In this document: one piece after another, positions 1-12,830 of the stretch
Layout: every line of letters begins with the position of its first letter
Numbering within the stretch: the first letter of the stretch is position 1
Assembly: GCA_037903355.1 (NCBI GenBank)
Contig: JBAJFE010000022.1
Location: 1 to 64,000 of the forward strand
Length of the DNA stretch: 64,000 nt
Direction of reading: 5' to 3'
DNA from: Trichuris trichiura
Lineage: Eukaryota; Nematoda; Enoplea; Trichinellida; Trichuridae
Notes under the pieces: generated by a model
The model's input: only the letters and a program-made list of their open reading frames with translations
Told to the model about the DNA's origin: nothing
Databases searched by the model: none
Translations under genes and position numbers: made by a program

Positions 1-1496
1 TCATCCATCCGTTGGTAGAGCAGCTGCTTCGTTTAATTACAGATACTACCATGGACAATAAACGGGAAAAGCCGTAAAAGATATCCCAAAAGCCATGAAA
101 CATTATCCCGTTACGAAGCAACTTGTGTTACGAAAAACGAATGTGTTAATGTGAACAAACACTACGGAACAATAACCATCATACTGATATGTTTTCAAAT
201 GGAAAAAACGTTTGTTTATTTTTGACAATATTAATTTGGACAGTTTACCTTTTATTTTGCAGAAAACTTATTGGAGCTTTAAGTAGCCAATATGCTTCGG
301 ATCAGTTTTTAGTCGTTTGCATATATGTCAAAGAAGAATGGAGAATGATCTATGGAGATGAATTAGCATGCGAAATGTTATTACTAAACTGCATGGTGTA
401 TTCAGTGAGCCTAGGAAAAGATGAGGAAGTGGGAGATTTAGGAATTCAAGAATTAAAAATACGCAAAGGATAAGTAACGTTCTGCAATTCCATGAAAGCA
501 GATGTCCCTTCGTAGCGTTAATACATTTCCCAATACATCACTGGACGACGGCCACCATTGAGAACTGTGCTATCATTAGTATTATTTAACGTGTTTCTAT
601 TGCTTACGGGTGCAAAGAAATGGTTGTTTAGCGCAGGGATATAGATAGTTATTGATTGATAAATCGTTTCATTTCATTTGGCTTCTTTGCGGTTTAACAT
701 TCAGGTAAAATTGTTGTTTTGGTAGGATCGATGATGAATTCTTATTGGTTCCTTCGAAGCACAAGTAAAGCTATTGTCATTTGCGGTTTTTTTGTTGGAA
801 CGCATTATTTTCTATCAGTTACCATACTTTTTGAAGTTGGGTAAAAAAAAGTTCATTCAATTTGCATTTTCATTTTCTCATCGATTCTTGGCATTCATGC
901 TCACGTGTTGAAACAATCACATTAATAACGCCTTTTATTTGTGTTTAAGAGAGGATCAAATTCAGTTTTAAAAAATATTAAGTTTCATTGTATATGACAA
1001 TGTTTACTCAAAGTTAAATTTGCCTCAAGGCTTGCGCAGTTGCCCTTCCAATCCGACGTATTAGTAAAGTAAATAGTTTGTGTAAATAATTCGTTCCGTT
1101 TTAGTCAGCCGAGCACTCACACTCGTTGCAAAGCAAACAGTGTAAAGGTTTATCGGTCACGGTCAAATTTGCATAATAAGCATCGACGTGGGCAGAGCAC
1201 GGTAAATTTAATTTCATTTTTCGATTTTCTCGTCGACGACATCGGCTGAACTGTGATCGCTCTCCCTCCTTTTTCGTTCGTCGCAGCTGTGCCTTACACA
1301 GTTCCATATTTTGACCCCGCACTTTTTGTTTGCTATATTTTTTGTCTTTGCGTCGAAGTGTTATTTACTGAAAAAACTCGTTTGACAAAAGCGAGTTTGC
1401 TGCAATCTTTCTCAGAGCTTTCCGGACTCGTCTCATCCTGTCGTCAACGGACCGATAAAAAATCTGTTTGCCGAAATGAAGAACAGATATTGCTCT
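1..1496. other. No supported gene; AT-rich intergenic DNA
   Basis: I see no recognisable gene here. The only notable open frame is 94 codons at 189-473 on the plus strand. It would encode a protein with one hydrophobic stretch near its N terminus, but it has no family motif and no splice context. The first 24 bases hold a short hairpin-like motif that recurs at 4838, 44366 and 59244. Confidence 0.4.
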
Positions 1497-1556
1497 TCTT
1501 GTAAGTATAGAATAAAAAGTTTTATTAATAGAATTTTTTAGTCTTTCAGGTTGACA

Positions 1557-1924
1557 ATGTCGAAGCACATGTTGTCATTAGCATATGGTGTCCCCTTCAC
1601 AGCAAATGAATTTTGTGTGACAATTATTCCGCATTCAAAGAAAAGCGACAAGGTTTTCTAGGTGATGAATAAAGCAAAAGAAACTGAACAGTTTCTAGAA
1701 TTTAATCTTATCGTTTTAGTCTGCCGACATGCAGATAAGGACGGCGTTGGCGACTAATGCTGATAAGGTAATTCCGTTGCAGCATCCAAATTTGCAAGAT
1801 TAGAATTGCATTTTTAGGTTTTTAGAATTGCCAAATGGTTGTGTGGAAGAATTTGAAATGGGAAAAAGTGGACGTTGTTCAACATTGTCGCGTCACTGCT
1901 GCATGTATGCATGTTACAGCATGA
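1557..1924 (+). CDS. Possible small three-exon gene, 80 codons, function unknown
   Basis: Three segments join in frame with both introns in phase 0: 1557-1652 (32 codons from ATG), 1720-1767 (16 codons) and 1826-1924 (32 codons plus TGA). The putative introns are 67 and 58 nt and end in TTTTAG and TTTTTAG. The second donor is GTAATT, while the first, GTTTTC, is weak. Just upstream, a strong donor GTAAGTATAG at 1501 and an acceptor CTTTCAG ending at 1549 could bound an intron in the 5' untranslated region. The predicted product is 80 residues and fairly basic, with no signal peptide or membrane segment. I recognise no family. The joined frame is the main support; chance or a dead exon chain is possible. 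Confidence 0.28.
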
Positions 1925-2673
1925 AGGGAATATCGTAGCAGTCGCATGTTGTTCATGTGAAATTAATCAATTAATTTCGCGTTTATAGTTCGACTTTGAA
2001 GAAATTTGGCCCTGTTCTTGAAAAGATAAGTACATTTTGTCCAATCGACTTTTTGTGACAAGAATTTCTTTTTCAGGGAAAGTACTGGAATGGACGACTG
2101 CTGACTTGCTGACGACGGGACCTGGCCAGTCCTGAAAGCTCTGAAAAACAATGAAAAAAGAATTTGTTGATTTCGTGAATAACACTTGTACGCATACATT
2201 TTGTGTGATTGCGTGAATAAAATTTTCAACTGGCGCGTGTCTTTTCTGTCGCGGTTGCAGTCCAACATTTCATATGGTTTATGGTTCCGTGTTTAGGATC
2301 CACACCAACGGATGCAAAAAGACAATTCGAGGACGGAAAAGAAACGAGAAGAAACGAACAGGGACAACAAGAGGAGCAAGAAAAGAAAGAGAAAAATGGA
2401 AAAGTCCAGGATCAACGTGTAAGTATGCAGTAGGCAGGGCGAGGGTAGGCACTATAGGTTCCAGCATGCATACGGGGTTCACATCCAATAGGGAATAGTG
2501 GGTTTAGATATTGGTTTCCGGAGGGGAGGGCGGGTGAGATACATTCTACTTGAGAATAAGGTGCATGGAAAGGATAGCTGCCCCCCCGCCCCCCCCAAAA
2601 AAAAAAAAAGGGGGGTGGCGGGGTGCGGCGCTATCCGTTGAGATTAGTAAACAACGACAATATTGCATCATCT
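1925..2673. other. Intergenic; homopolymer block at 2581-2617
   Basis: No gene is supported. A run of C, then A, then G (2581-2617) is low-complexity sequence. The overlapping open frames on both strands here look like chance frames. Confidence 0.4.
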
Positions 2674-2871
2674 GCATGTCACATGTCACGCTTGTCATTT
2701 GTCACATGTGCCGCATGTCACATGTGACAGTCGCATGTCGTGTGTCGCATGTCGTGTGTCGTCTGTCGCATGTCGTATGTCGTGAGTCGCATGTCGTGTG
2801 TCGTGAGTAGCATGTAGTATGCCGTGAGTAGCATGTCGAGTGCCGTCTGACGCATGTCGACTGCCGTGCGT
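2674..2871. repeat. Heptamer-based minisatellite
   Basis: About 200 bp are built from variants of a 7-bp word such as GTCGCAT or GTCGTGT, arranged in 14- and 21-bp groups. Substitutions increase towards the right end. Because the word length is not a multiple of three and frames stay open by composition, the long minus-strand frame over it (2695-3207) is probably not a gene. Confidence 0.8.
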
Positions 2872-3532
2872 CCCCAGTGTGAGAAGTAGGAACAGTGGAC
2901 CTGGAAAGCGCACGATAGTCAATGGGCGCTGGACAGTGGACACTGAACTGAGTGCAAAGACCGCGGCGACGAACCCCCCATGTAGAAAACAAGCTAGTGG
3001 GAATAAGTAGCGGGATGTGGTAGGAATTGCTGTCCTGTTCCGGTCTGTGTGCGCGAAAATGACCCTGGAGCTGAACAGCGTAGGGTCTTGAAGGGTGACA
3101 GTTTCTTGACGGGAAAATAGGTAAGGCAGTAAGTGAGTATGCGCGGGAGAGGTTTCAGCTTGTGGTATCCATTCAGTTTTTCCTTCTGAGCTCCTGCTGA
3201 GATTCATATATGCCGGGTAGGAGAGAGAATGATAGTGGGTTTGAGATTGAGAATACTTGTGTTGTCGTATCGAAGTATTATACCGTTGTCGTATTTTCGT
3301 TTGCTCCCTTCTGAATTGATTTCCCTCAAAAGTTTTGCTTTTCCCTTTGTTCGAAAGTGCAATTCGTTAAAAATAAAAAATTTTGAATTGTTCTGTAGAA
3401 GTGTGATCTCTCAGCCGGTCGCATATCCGGAAAAAGAGTAAAGGTTGACGGCAAAATGCACTTACAGCCGGAAAAACCTTGAGCTCTTTACATTTGATGC
3501 TAATGCAAATGAAATTTAATAGTCGCTTTCAG
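2872..3532. other. No supported gene
   Basis: Unique-looking sequence between the minisatellite and the exon-like chain. I find no recognisable coding segment. An acceptor-like CTTTCAG ends at 3532. Confidence 0.4.
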
Positions 3533-4500
3533 GTTAACAGCAACCGACATTTTGGAGACGTTGGCCTGTCTAGCAATTGTTGTAGACAAGGTAAGTAGAA
3601 TTTAAAAAATTTCATTTGCAGGTGAAGTGTTTGTTGCTCTCGCATACACCAGAATAACTAAATGGATAGCGAAAAGAAGTCAAAAAGAAACGAATAGGTA
3701 TGAACGATAAATTTGAAACGTTATTGTTTCAGTTTAGCATTATGAAACGAAGGAATGGTCACAACATGTTAAAAAAAATTGCTTTCTCCTAAATGGATTT
3801 GGTAAGAAACGTTCATATTGTGTAGTAAGTGTATTTCAGGATTGGAAACAAATCCAAATGGAAAAATGACGCTTCGTAAAAGGTAAGAAGGAAACATTTT
3901 TTCGTTTTGAGTAAACTAAAAGTAAAGTTTCAGATAATCTTGCCGGAGGGAACTGAAGTGAACATTTGTAAACAACGAAAACAGGTCAAATTCGCTGTTC
4001 AAACAGAAAGGAAAAGTAATAGACCAAAGAAGTCTGTTAGTTTGCATCGAAGAAGCTACTCGGATGGAATGTAAACAGGAAAATCAGGTCAAATCGTACA
4101 TTGACCGGGCTAAAGTAAGCGTTTTGCTTTATCTTTGTTACATCAGAGGTCAGATAACGGCCGTTAGTAGCTGCTGCTGATTTGCATAATGTTAGGTCGT
4201 CTTGAAACTGTGACTAACAGTATCATATGGAAAATGGTATATCATTGGTATAATCATGATTGTCATAGTTCTTCTACATTGGTAAGTATATGAGTTTATT
4301 AGTTCTGTCATGGTGAATAAAAGTTGACAAACTGACGTTTTAGAGAAAGTGAACGGAAATTGGTGATGGCAAAGGAAGCGATGAGTAAAAAGCTGATGAA
4401 ATCTGGCATGAATTCAAGGTGTTAGAATTCACCACAATGGACACAAAGAAATGAATCACTTGACGATGATTTGGTAAGTACCATTTGAAAAAGACCGATC
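3533..4500 (+). other. Chain of exon-sized segments between good splice sites
   Basis: Donor and acceptor consensus sites alternate. Candidate exons are 3533-3590, 3622-3698, 3733-3801 and 3840-3882, then one starting at 3934. Donors are GTAAGT, GTATGA, GTAAGA and GTAAGA; acceptors are TTTGCAG, GTTTCAG, ATTTCAG and GTTTCAG. More donor-like GTAAGTATAT and GTAAGTACC sites occur at about 4279 and 4474. Introns would be 30-50 nt. I could not obtain a long joined frame, and stops occur within several segments. It may be a spliced non-coding transcript, untranslated exons, or a decayed gene. Confidence 0.3.
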
Positions 4501-6262
4501 GTTAGCTGAGACAAGCTTGGCATTTCTACTGGTCACATATATTGGATGTGATAAAGGCATAGTCTGCGGTAAGCTGTCTTTTAAATTGTTACAAAAAAAT
4601 AGCTTTTGTTGCACGGATAGATGATGAATTATTTTTAGGCGAAAACAACATTGCAGTTGTTGTAGTGTATTTCACTGTGATACTATTGCATTCTATGTTT
4701 TGCATGCTGAATTGGATAATGAAATAAAGAATTTTTGGGAGGTCCTTCAGGTGAAATGCCAAAGTAAAACTGACCCAAAGCAGTGTGCATTGTTCTCGAT
4801 GTCTTGGCAAAGTTTTGTCCCGTTTTGAACTAATAACCGCCCATCCATACGTTGGTAGGGCATCCAGTTTCAGCCGAAAGTCAGAACCTACAAGAAGAAC
4901 TACACGACATTCTGTTCCATTGGTAAGAATTGATGTTTGCATGCCGGGAGTGTTAATAACATTGAATTCTCATACATGTATTAATTGCATGACAGTGATC
5001 TCATATATCTATTTGTGTGACATCCTCATGTATTACATCATGGCATGATATAGGTTTGAATGTATCGCGTTGTGCTCGTATATAATTTCAAATGTATGGG
5101 ATAGTATTGTTCTCTCGTTTGACCGTTGGATTGTGGTTATGGGCATGTAGGTTTTCATTAGAGGAGGTACGGTGTACAAGTTGCGAAGTTTACAATGGCT
5201 AAAATTATCTGCAATGGTTAACAAATGGTGTTATTTGTTCACAAAAACACAATCCACAAATCGTTTGTCACGGACGCGATTACAAGGAAAGCAAAGGTGA
5301 TGACAAAAAATATGTTAATTGTATGCAAACTCGGTTGGTCAATTGTGAGCAGCAGAGATTATTTTGAGAAAGGATAAAAAGTGCAAGATGTGTCGAATGA
5401 AGCAAATGGAAAAAGTTACGAATCGAAAAGTTAAAAAACAGTTCAATGGGAATTGAAGAGCTCAAGCAAGATTACGCAATGCTAGCGGAAGAAAGCAGCA
5501 GCGAGAAGCATAAGAATGGAAGGAGTACTGTCATAAAGACAACAAGAAAGCCTCAAGATCAACGACAAGTGCGACAGGACAACATGCGACGGACTTGAAA
5601 TGTACAGAGCAGTTGAAAAGAAAAGAAAGTTTAAAACTACAAGACATCCACACCAATTTTGGCACCTTCTGTCATCCTCACACTGACCAATGGACCTATG
5701 GACCTTCATGAAACATATTCTGTTCTGAAATGGGGATACTATACCGTACCTTCTCTGATGGAAATGGCCCGCATGTTGCCTATTCTTAAAAGGTACAACA
5801 CCTGAGATTAGGAGTTGTACCACTTGCTTGTAACCCGTGGAGCCATACCATTCCTCTGGTAGCTATATAGCTGCATGCGAAGTATGAATGTCACTCCCAT
5901 GGGTCTAAAATATCTAATGGAGTCCTATAACTTACAGCGGTCTAGTAGTGGGCATGATTCCTAGATGTATGATTGGTATTGAAGCATACTTGTTAGATCG
6001 GCATGGAGTGTATAACCCCTGTGCTGATGGATGTTCTGGCACTGGCATGTTGCCTTCACGTAAAGGGTATATCTCCTACGAGCGTAAATATTCTTGCATG
6101 AAAGGACCATGCTGACAGTATGATAATCCAGCAAAAAAATTGTCGTCGCTAACATAGTCAATGCATGAAAAGGAGTCACTGTGCAAGTCCATAAAATCAT
6201 CTCATGAGGATGTCACATAAAATAGTAGCATGCAACACATTGCATGCTGGAGATCACTGAAA
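4501..6262. other. No supported gene
   Basis: Several open frames of 60-117 codons overlap on both strands (for example 4589-4942 and 5482-5823, minus). None shows a family motif or a convincing exon structure. A copy of the hairpin-like motif lies at 4838-4863. Confidence 0.4.
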
Positions 6263-6870
6263 AGTGCATGTCGATGTCATTGCATCAGGGGGTACTCTCG
6301 AACCGCTTGTCAAAGTCATCGCATGCGAGAGTACCCCTGTACATCATGTCAAAATAATCGCATGCGGAGGGTACCCTCAAAACTGCATGTCAGAATCACA
6401 GCATGAGGGGATATCCTCAAAATTGCATGCCAAAATCATCGCATGCGGAGGGTACCCTCAAAAGCGCATGTCAGAATCACAGCATGAGGGGATATCCTCA
6501 AAATTGCATGTCAAAATAATCGCATGCGGAGCGTACCCTGAAAACTGCATGTAAAAATAATCGCATGGGGGAAATACTCTAATCTGCATGTCAAAAGCAG
6601 TGCATGAGGGGAGTACCCCCAAAAATGCATGTGAAAATCAAAGCATGAGGGGGTACTCCCAAAATTTGCATGTCGAAGTCATCGCATGCGGAGGGTACCC
6701 TCACAATTGCTTGTCAAAATCATCGCATGGGGGAAATACTCTAATCTGCATGTCAAAATTACTGCATGAGGGGAGTACCCCCAAAAATGCATGTCACAAT
6801 CGGTGCATGAGGGGGTACTCCCAAAATTTGCATGTCAGAATGATCGCATGAGGGGGTATGACTCATCCAT
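6263..6870. repeat. Tandem array of about 41-bp palindromic units
   Basis: About 14 units of roughly 40-41 bp, each containing GCATG near both ends, a GTCAAAATCATC-like linker and a central palindrome. The clearest case is GAGGGTACCCTC at 6367-6378; other units carry GAGGGGATATCCTC or GGGGGTACTCCC variants. Two unit types alternate, so the true period is partly a dimer. Open frames across it (6264-6554 and 6588-6851) are periodic translations of the repeat, not genes. Confidence 0.85.
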
Positions 6871-7871
6871 CCATCTCAGAAATAACCGCATGAGAGGTTG
6901 TCACTCGCAATGTCACTCGAAACGTGGTAATGGGGAAGGAACCACGTGATCAAAAAAATCACACCAGGGGGAAGAAGGTTGCTCAAAAAAACCACTAAGT
7001 AAACAAAGACTTAAAAAACGCGCCGGATGCCGGCATAATACACTCGAATACAGGAGCGGATTCCCGATCCGTGCTAATACCAGGAATCGGATCCACCAAT
7101 CGGACCGAAAGAACCTGGCCGAAGACAACCCCCCTCCCAGAAAATGAACCAGGAGAGAGAGAGAGAGACTGAGAATGAAAGACTGAATGAAAAGAACTGA
7201 ACATGATGAGAGAAACAGCTCATCTGCTCAGAGGAGAGAAGATATGAAAGGAGACAAAATGAGAGAATGATGATCACGAGACGCGATCAGCTGAGAGCGC
7301 GATCCATAAGACGATTCCAGACCATGTCTTCGAACAGGAGACGATGCTGAAGAGCGAAGTATGACAAAAAATTCGAGATGTGAAAAAATCACATCATAAA
7401 ACAGAGAGATTCATACCCAACACCAGGATATGATCTGCTCCGTCAGAGAAGATGAAGGAATGAAATGAGTTGCTGAGAAAAATCTCAGCGATGATATATG
7501 CTGAAGTTGAAGACCAGTCCATTTCTTGTCCACAGAAATGTCTTCGCCTTTGAAATGCCTTTACAAAACAGACGGACATCGGTCGACTCTAAAAAATTTA
7601 TTGCTACTTGACGTCAGCAGAAGACAGACAATACCAAACGATCGAGTCTTCTCTGCCACAGGTATGACAATATTTGGTCGTTTGACATTTTGACGGATTG
7701 ATCAGACGGACAAATAGCGACGCAAAACATCGTGTTTCTTCAGCTGTTTTCTTTTTTCGACCTAAAATAATGCAAAAATCAACATAAGCAAAAAACGACA
7801 AATTTCTTACTTTAAAAAATAGTTTCGAGCGTCTTTTCAAAAAATAGTCCAATTGAACTGTCAAGCGTCTT
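6871..7871. other. No supported gene; purine-rich stretch
   Basis: Purine-rich on the plus strand with a short GA microsatellite at 7152-7168. The overlapping minus-strand frames are serine- and leucine-rich by composition only. Confidence 0.4.
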
Positions 7872-8145
7872 TGACTCGTCCTCCGTTTTGAAATTGTTGT
7901 CCAGTTTTGACCGGTCGTCCTTTCCTTTTTTCGTCCTCGTTTTTGGTCAATTAGACGATTGGCTGTCCGGAAAATTTTTTCTGCTCGATCCTCTTCACGA
8001 ATTTTGAATGGCCCTCTCGGTTTGAAATTGTCGTCCCCTTTTGAGCTGCCGTCCTTTCCTTTTTTTCGTCCTCTTTTTTGGTCGAGTTTACGATCCGCTG
8101 TTTGGACAATTTTCTCTGCTCTCTTTTCACGAATTTCGAATGGTC
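7872..8145. repeat. Tandem duplication, unit about 131 bp
   Basis: Two adjacent diverged copies (about 7876-8009 and 8010-8141) share TTTGAAATTG, CGTCCTTTCC, TTTTCGTCCTC and CACGAATTT blocks in the same order. The thymine-rich composition leaves a plus-strand frame open (7959-8186), which I do not take as coding. Confidence 0.7.
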
Positions 8146-8998
8146 ATTTCCTTTTAATTAGCCGTCAGCGAGATTCTAAAAATTGAAAAAATGAAAGGTG
8201 TTTAAGACTAAAAGACTCACCATCTTTCATTCCAACATTGAACTGGTTTGTCCATCATCTTTTGAAGAATTCTTCATTTCTGTCGATCATTTCCATATGG
8301 CACCGTCATTCTGTCGTCCTGTCCAGCGATTCGTCTTTTCCAAATGGATCCTCCAACCGGCAGCATTTACCACTGGAATCAACGAGCAGCGATCAGCAGT
8401 AGTCGCATAGGAGCAACTGCTCTGCAAGTCGGAACGAGCGAACACTGATTTTCAGCGTCTGGGTCTCGGCCACAATACTTTAGTGGTATGCAAATCACTG
8501 ATTGACCTGATAAAAGGTCGTTTCAATAACCCACTTACTATTGACACATTGCTTGTAAGTATAGAATTTTATCGTTTCAGCGTATAAGAGGTTAAGCTAC
8601 ATCTTACAAGTGCAAACATTAGCACTGACTACTATACGATTAAAGCAAACAAATGCTCCAACAATTTCTTCCCTCTGGCTGATATAATGAACTGATAACC
8701 TATTTCGTTGACCTTGAAGAACGATCGTATTTACTCTGATTGTATAAACATTGGGAGCAAAGAACGTTTTGAAATATGATTATCCCTTTAAAAAGATATG
8801 ATTTTGACGAATTCCTAAATGCTTAGTCTGATAACGTTCACTTAAAAGTGGTGCAACTTCTTCAGTAAGCGATAGGAAAAGGAAAACAAGAATAATTTTA
8901 TCGAGAAAAAGAAAAAATAATACTCCTTTCCGTCAATTAGAATCTACGGTATTTCAAATTTACTCTAAAAAAGTGTGATGAACAGAGAGACTGACTGC
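8146..8998. other. No supported gene
   Basis: Nothing recognisable. A GTAAGTATAG donor-like site lies at about 8555, but I cannot connect it to an exon. Confidence 0.4.
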
Positions 8999-10539
8999 AG
9001 TGCATACAGCATTTTACAACCTTAAAATCCATGGCAACTGATAAAAGAACTGAAAGAGGCTTTGTTCTTAAAACAAATTTACTTTTTGACGTTCCGTCTT
9101 TAATGGGGAACTAAATTACTGGTTTTCACGGGTGTATCCGTTTTCATGTTGGGTATACGTCACTTATTATCCTTAGGAATTTGAATGACAAAGTTGCGGT
9201 AGATTTCGTGAACGGTCGGTTTCATGGGCAACTAACAATCGTCATCGAAAAAGAAAAACAAATTTAGGCTGGTTTTTCCGTACAAACTACATTACACATG
9301 AAACACTTCCAAATAACTCCATTATTGTACTATACAAAAAGATACGACGTATTGCTTTCTCATCTTTTCTTACCAAGTAGAGCTTTCAGGGCGGATTGTT
9401 GCTCGCCATCAACGCTGATTCAAAGGACCTTCGACAGGGTGCGATAAACCTTAAATATCAACTTAATAAGAAAATATTAGTAACAATAATTACATGTCTA
9501 AATATAAGTTGTGCTTTTACAAAAACGTTATATTCACAGCTATCCATTGTAGGTGAGACTTAACTGGTGAAAGTTTGTTGAAATGTCAATTATTTTCCAG
9601 TTTCTGATTTGGCCATCGTTGAAACTCTGTTTAAACCCGCTGAAGTTTGTATGTAGTGTGATATGCTCTATGTTGGCACAAAATTGTCTTCGATAATTTT
9701 TTGTTCCTTCTTTCTCTTTCCCTTCGTTCGCATTTTTCTACCTTATTCCTTTCCTTCTTCAATAGTCCTTCGTCGTTTCTTTTCTTCTTTCTCATCTTTC
9801 TCATGGTGTTTTCTATGCTTCCTTTCCGTCTTTCATATCATCCGGGTTTCTACGGCTTTCTTTTTCCATCGCTTTATTCTTGTCCACTTGCCACTATGAA
9901 TTGTATTCATTTGCGTTTCGTTCATTATTCTTTTGTTCTTTCTTTACCTCAATTTTACTGTATTCTTAAAGTTTCGAGCAAACAGCACAGTTGTTCGCTT
10001 TATCTGTTTGCTTCTCTACTCATACCTTTTATACACCGCCAACTTCAACCTGTTTAAAGAGAGCTTAAACGATGAGCACTTTTGAAACTGGAAAACAATT
10101 CGCAATACCCACTTTTCTGAAAACATTTACTTTAAATCTAAAACTGAAAGAAATCTATCATTCTCTTCTATAATTAATTCACGTCATGCCGTTTACGTGC
10201 GTTACTTTTCACGTTTAACTGCAAATACATAAAAGTATCCCGACGATGACAAAATAAACTTTCAAGTCAGACTGACTCGCTTTCTTTTCACGCAACTCTC
10301 ACATTCAGCTGCAGTCAACATACACCTTTCCTAGTTAAGCTAAACACCTTTTTTTCCAAATGAAACAAATTTACGCACAGTTAAAATATGACGTCTCAGT
10401 TTGACGTGCCTTCTTTTGACGCAAAAGTGAAAAGACGTTACGTGTCTGTTTGGCGCGTCTTTTTGTGACGCGAAACGGTTTCATGCGGCTTCCGGTAGCC
10501 CCCTCGCAGACAAAAAAACTTGTCCACGCGCTCCGGAGG

Positions 10540-12830
10540 CCTCATCAGTATTTTTGAAATTAGTGGTACCTGCTTTTCCTTTAACTACTGTACCATTAAT
10601 CCAAAAACTAGCATTTTATCATATTTCCAGCTGTCCTTTGCTCGCATGAGCACTGAAAAATCGGAATGGCACTGACCGTAAGTATAGGAGCACTATATTA
10701 GCCAGTTAAAAGTTCCTGCATGCGCCCCTCAGAATATACAAGTGCGGCTCCATTGGAACACCACAATCATAGCAACCTGCAGATTCCAAAGCTCTATAGC
10801 GGGGCAGCACAGCCATCTGTTGGCAATACGCATTAAGGAGTACGATTGTGCCCGTAACTTTCCATTTCGTTTCGGATGAAGCGATGGTGCAAAAAACTGC
10901 TTCGTTCTCGCTCGGCCTTTTTTTATCCTTTTCGCAGAAGCGTTTCGGCGCATCTATAGCCGTCTCAAAAATAAAACCGTTCTCCTGCGAGCGTTAGACG
11001 GCTAGTGACTATTTTTGAAAATACTACTCCCTTCTTATCGTTAACCTACTGTACGAAGAATGTAAAGACAGAATTTTTTCATACCCCCAGCATCCCGTAG
11101 CTCAAAAGATCTCGGAAAAATCCCAACTATGCTCTCTATAAGTAAGCGGCTATGATATTCGCTACTTAAACTACCAAAACCGCTCTTGTATAGCCAGGTC
11201 TATGCGCGCCCTGGCTATTCAAGAGCGCTTTTGGTCGAACACCGCCACAACCGAAACCTATAGTTTCCAGAATAATGCAGGAATACGTTTATGCCGGCTG
11301 CGTTAGATTTGGATTCAAATGAAGCCATCGCGCAGAAAAACGCGCTCATTATAGTTCTGCGTTTCCGTTCCCATAACAGAGAACCGATACTGCGCTACTG
11401 AAGCGCTCTCGCACACAAAACACTAGTCAGGCGCGCAGAGGAAGGCCTATGAGTATTTTTGAAAAAAGTGCTACCTGCTTTTCGTACATATACTGTATGA
11501 AGAAAGAGATTTCTCCTATTTCCAGCCTCCCCTGGCACGAAAATTCTGAATGCTGCTCTCCATAAGTATAGGAACATAATACTCGCTACGTAAAGTTCTT
11601 CGTCCATGCGCGGCCAGTGTATAGAAGACCGCCTTTTGTCGATCACCGCGACAAACGAAACTTACAGCTTCCAAAGTCTCTATCCGACCCAGAGCATCCA
11701 CTTAGCAGCAAGGAGGATGCACCGAACACGTTTTTGAGCACTCCTTTCGATTTAGTTTCAAATGAAGCCATCGCGCAGAAGAACAGGCTCCCTATCCGTC
11801 CGCGTATCAAATCCCACTCCGCAAAAATCGACAGCGCTACTACAGCCCTCTAGCTCGCAAAAAACTTTTCCGCCGCTCATGCGACCCCTAATTAGGAATT
11901 TTGAAAATACTGGTACCTGCTTTTCGTTCACCTACTGTATGAAGAATGTAAAAAGACATGCTTTCATGTTTCTGGTCTTCCGTTGCACAAGCGAGCTCCA
12001 GAAAACAGGAATATGGCTCTGCGTAGGTATACGCGCATAATATTCGGCAGTTAAACTTCTTCATTACCGTGCCCCCAGGGCAAGGAAAAACAACTTCAGT
12101 CAAACACCGCCATCAGGAAGTCTAACAGCTTCTAAGACTCGTACGCGACTCAGCACAGCTGTATAAAAGCTAGTACGGTCCATGATTTGGTTTCTGCGGC
12201 CACTTTCCATTTCTCCTCGGACGATGGGATCACGAGCATAAAAAAAGGGTGAGTTTCCCTCGGTGTTCCCGCTCCCACTCCACAGGAGCATCACAGCGGT
12301 TCTACGGTTCTTTCACGGATGAAAGACCTATCCGGCACGCAGCGGACAGAATGCGAGTATTGTTGAAAATTTCGGTACCTGCGTTTCGTTCACCTACTGT
12401 ACGAAGAATGTAAAAAAAAACTATTTCTTGTTTTCGGCCGCGGATTGTCCAAATGAGCGAAGAAAAATCTCAACATTGCTCTCCATAAGTATAGCGGCGT
12501 AATATTCGCTAGCTAAAGTATTTCCTCCATGCGCGCTGAATGTATAGAAGAGCGGCTTGCGTCGAACACCGCCAGGGGAACAAACGAAATCTATAGCTTC
12601 CAAAGTTTCTACGCAACCCAACGTAGCTACTTAAAAAAGGAATGATGCAGGAATACTTTTCTGCCCGCTGCTCTCTGTTTGGTTTCAAATGAAGCATCAC
12701 GCAGAAAAACAGTCTCGTTACCGGTCGGCACTTCCGTTCCGATTCCTCAGGACCATTACAGGTCCACTGTAGCCATCTCGTCGACAAAAGATTTCTCCAA
12801 CGCCGAAAAAGTACGTCTTCTAGGTGTCTC
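10540..12830. repeat. Satellite of about 445 bp, about 5 units (copy 1)
   Basis: Units begin near 10550, 11010, 11451, 11893 and 12355. Each has a TATTTTTGAAAAT-like word followed by GGTACCTGCTTTTCGTTCA and CTACTGTACGAAGAATGTAA. Further on comes a CATAAGTATAGG-like word, then CCATGCGCGC, then TTTCAAATGAAGCCATCGCG. Units are 75-85% alike by eye. The word near CATAAGTATAGG resembles a splice donor; in the first unit it is a perfect GTAAGTATAG. Open frames in the array recur with the unit and have no family motif. Confidence 0.85.

Noticed and set aside
2695..3207. 170-codon minus-strand frame
   Set aside because: Half of it is the heptamer minisatellite read in a stop-free frame; no domain.
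6263..6870. CRISPR-like array
   Set aside because: Units are contiguous and diverged with no distinct spacers, and the DNA is eukaryotic.
9663..10057. Leu/Phe/Ser-rich frames of 78-131 codons here and at 16441-16836
   Set aside because: Thymine-rich sequence gives hydrophobic open frames by chance. The two copies differ by frame-changing indels and different ends.
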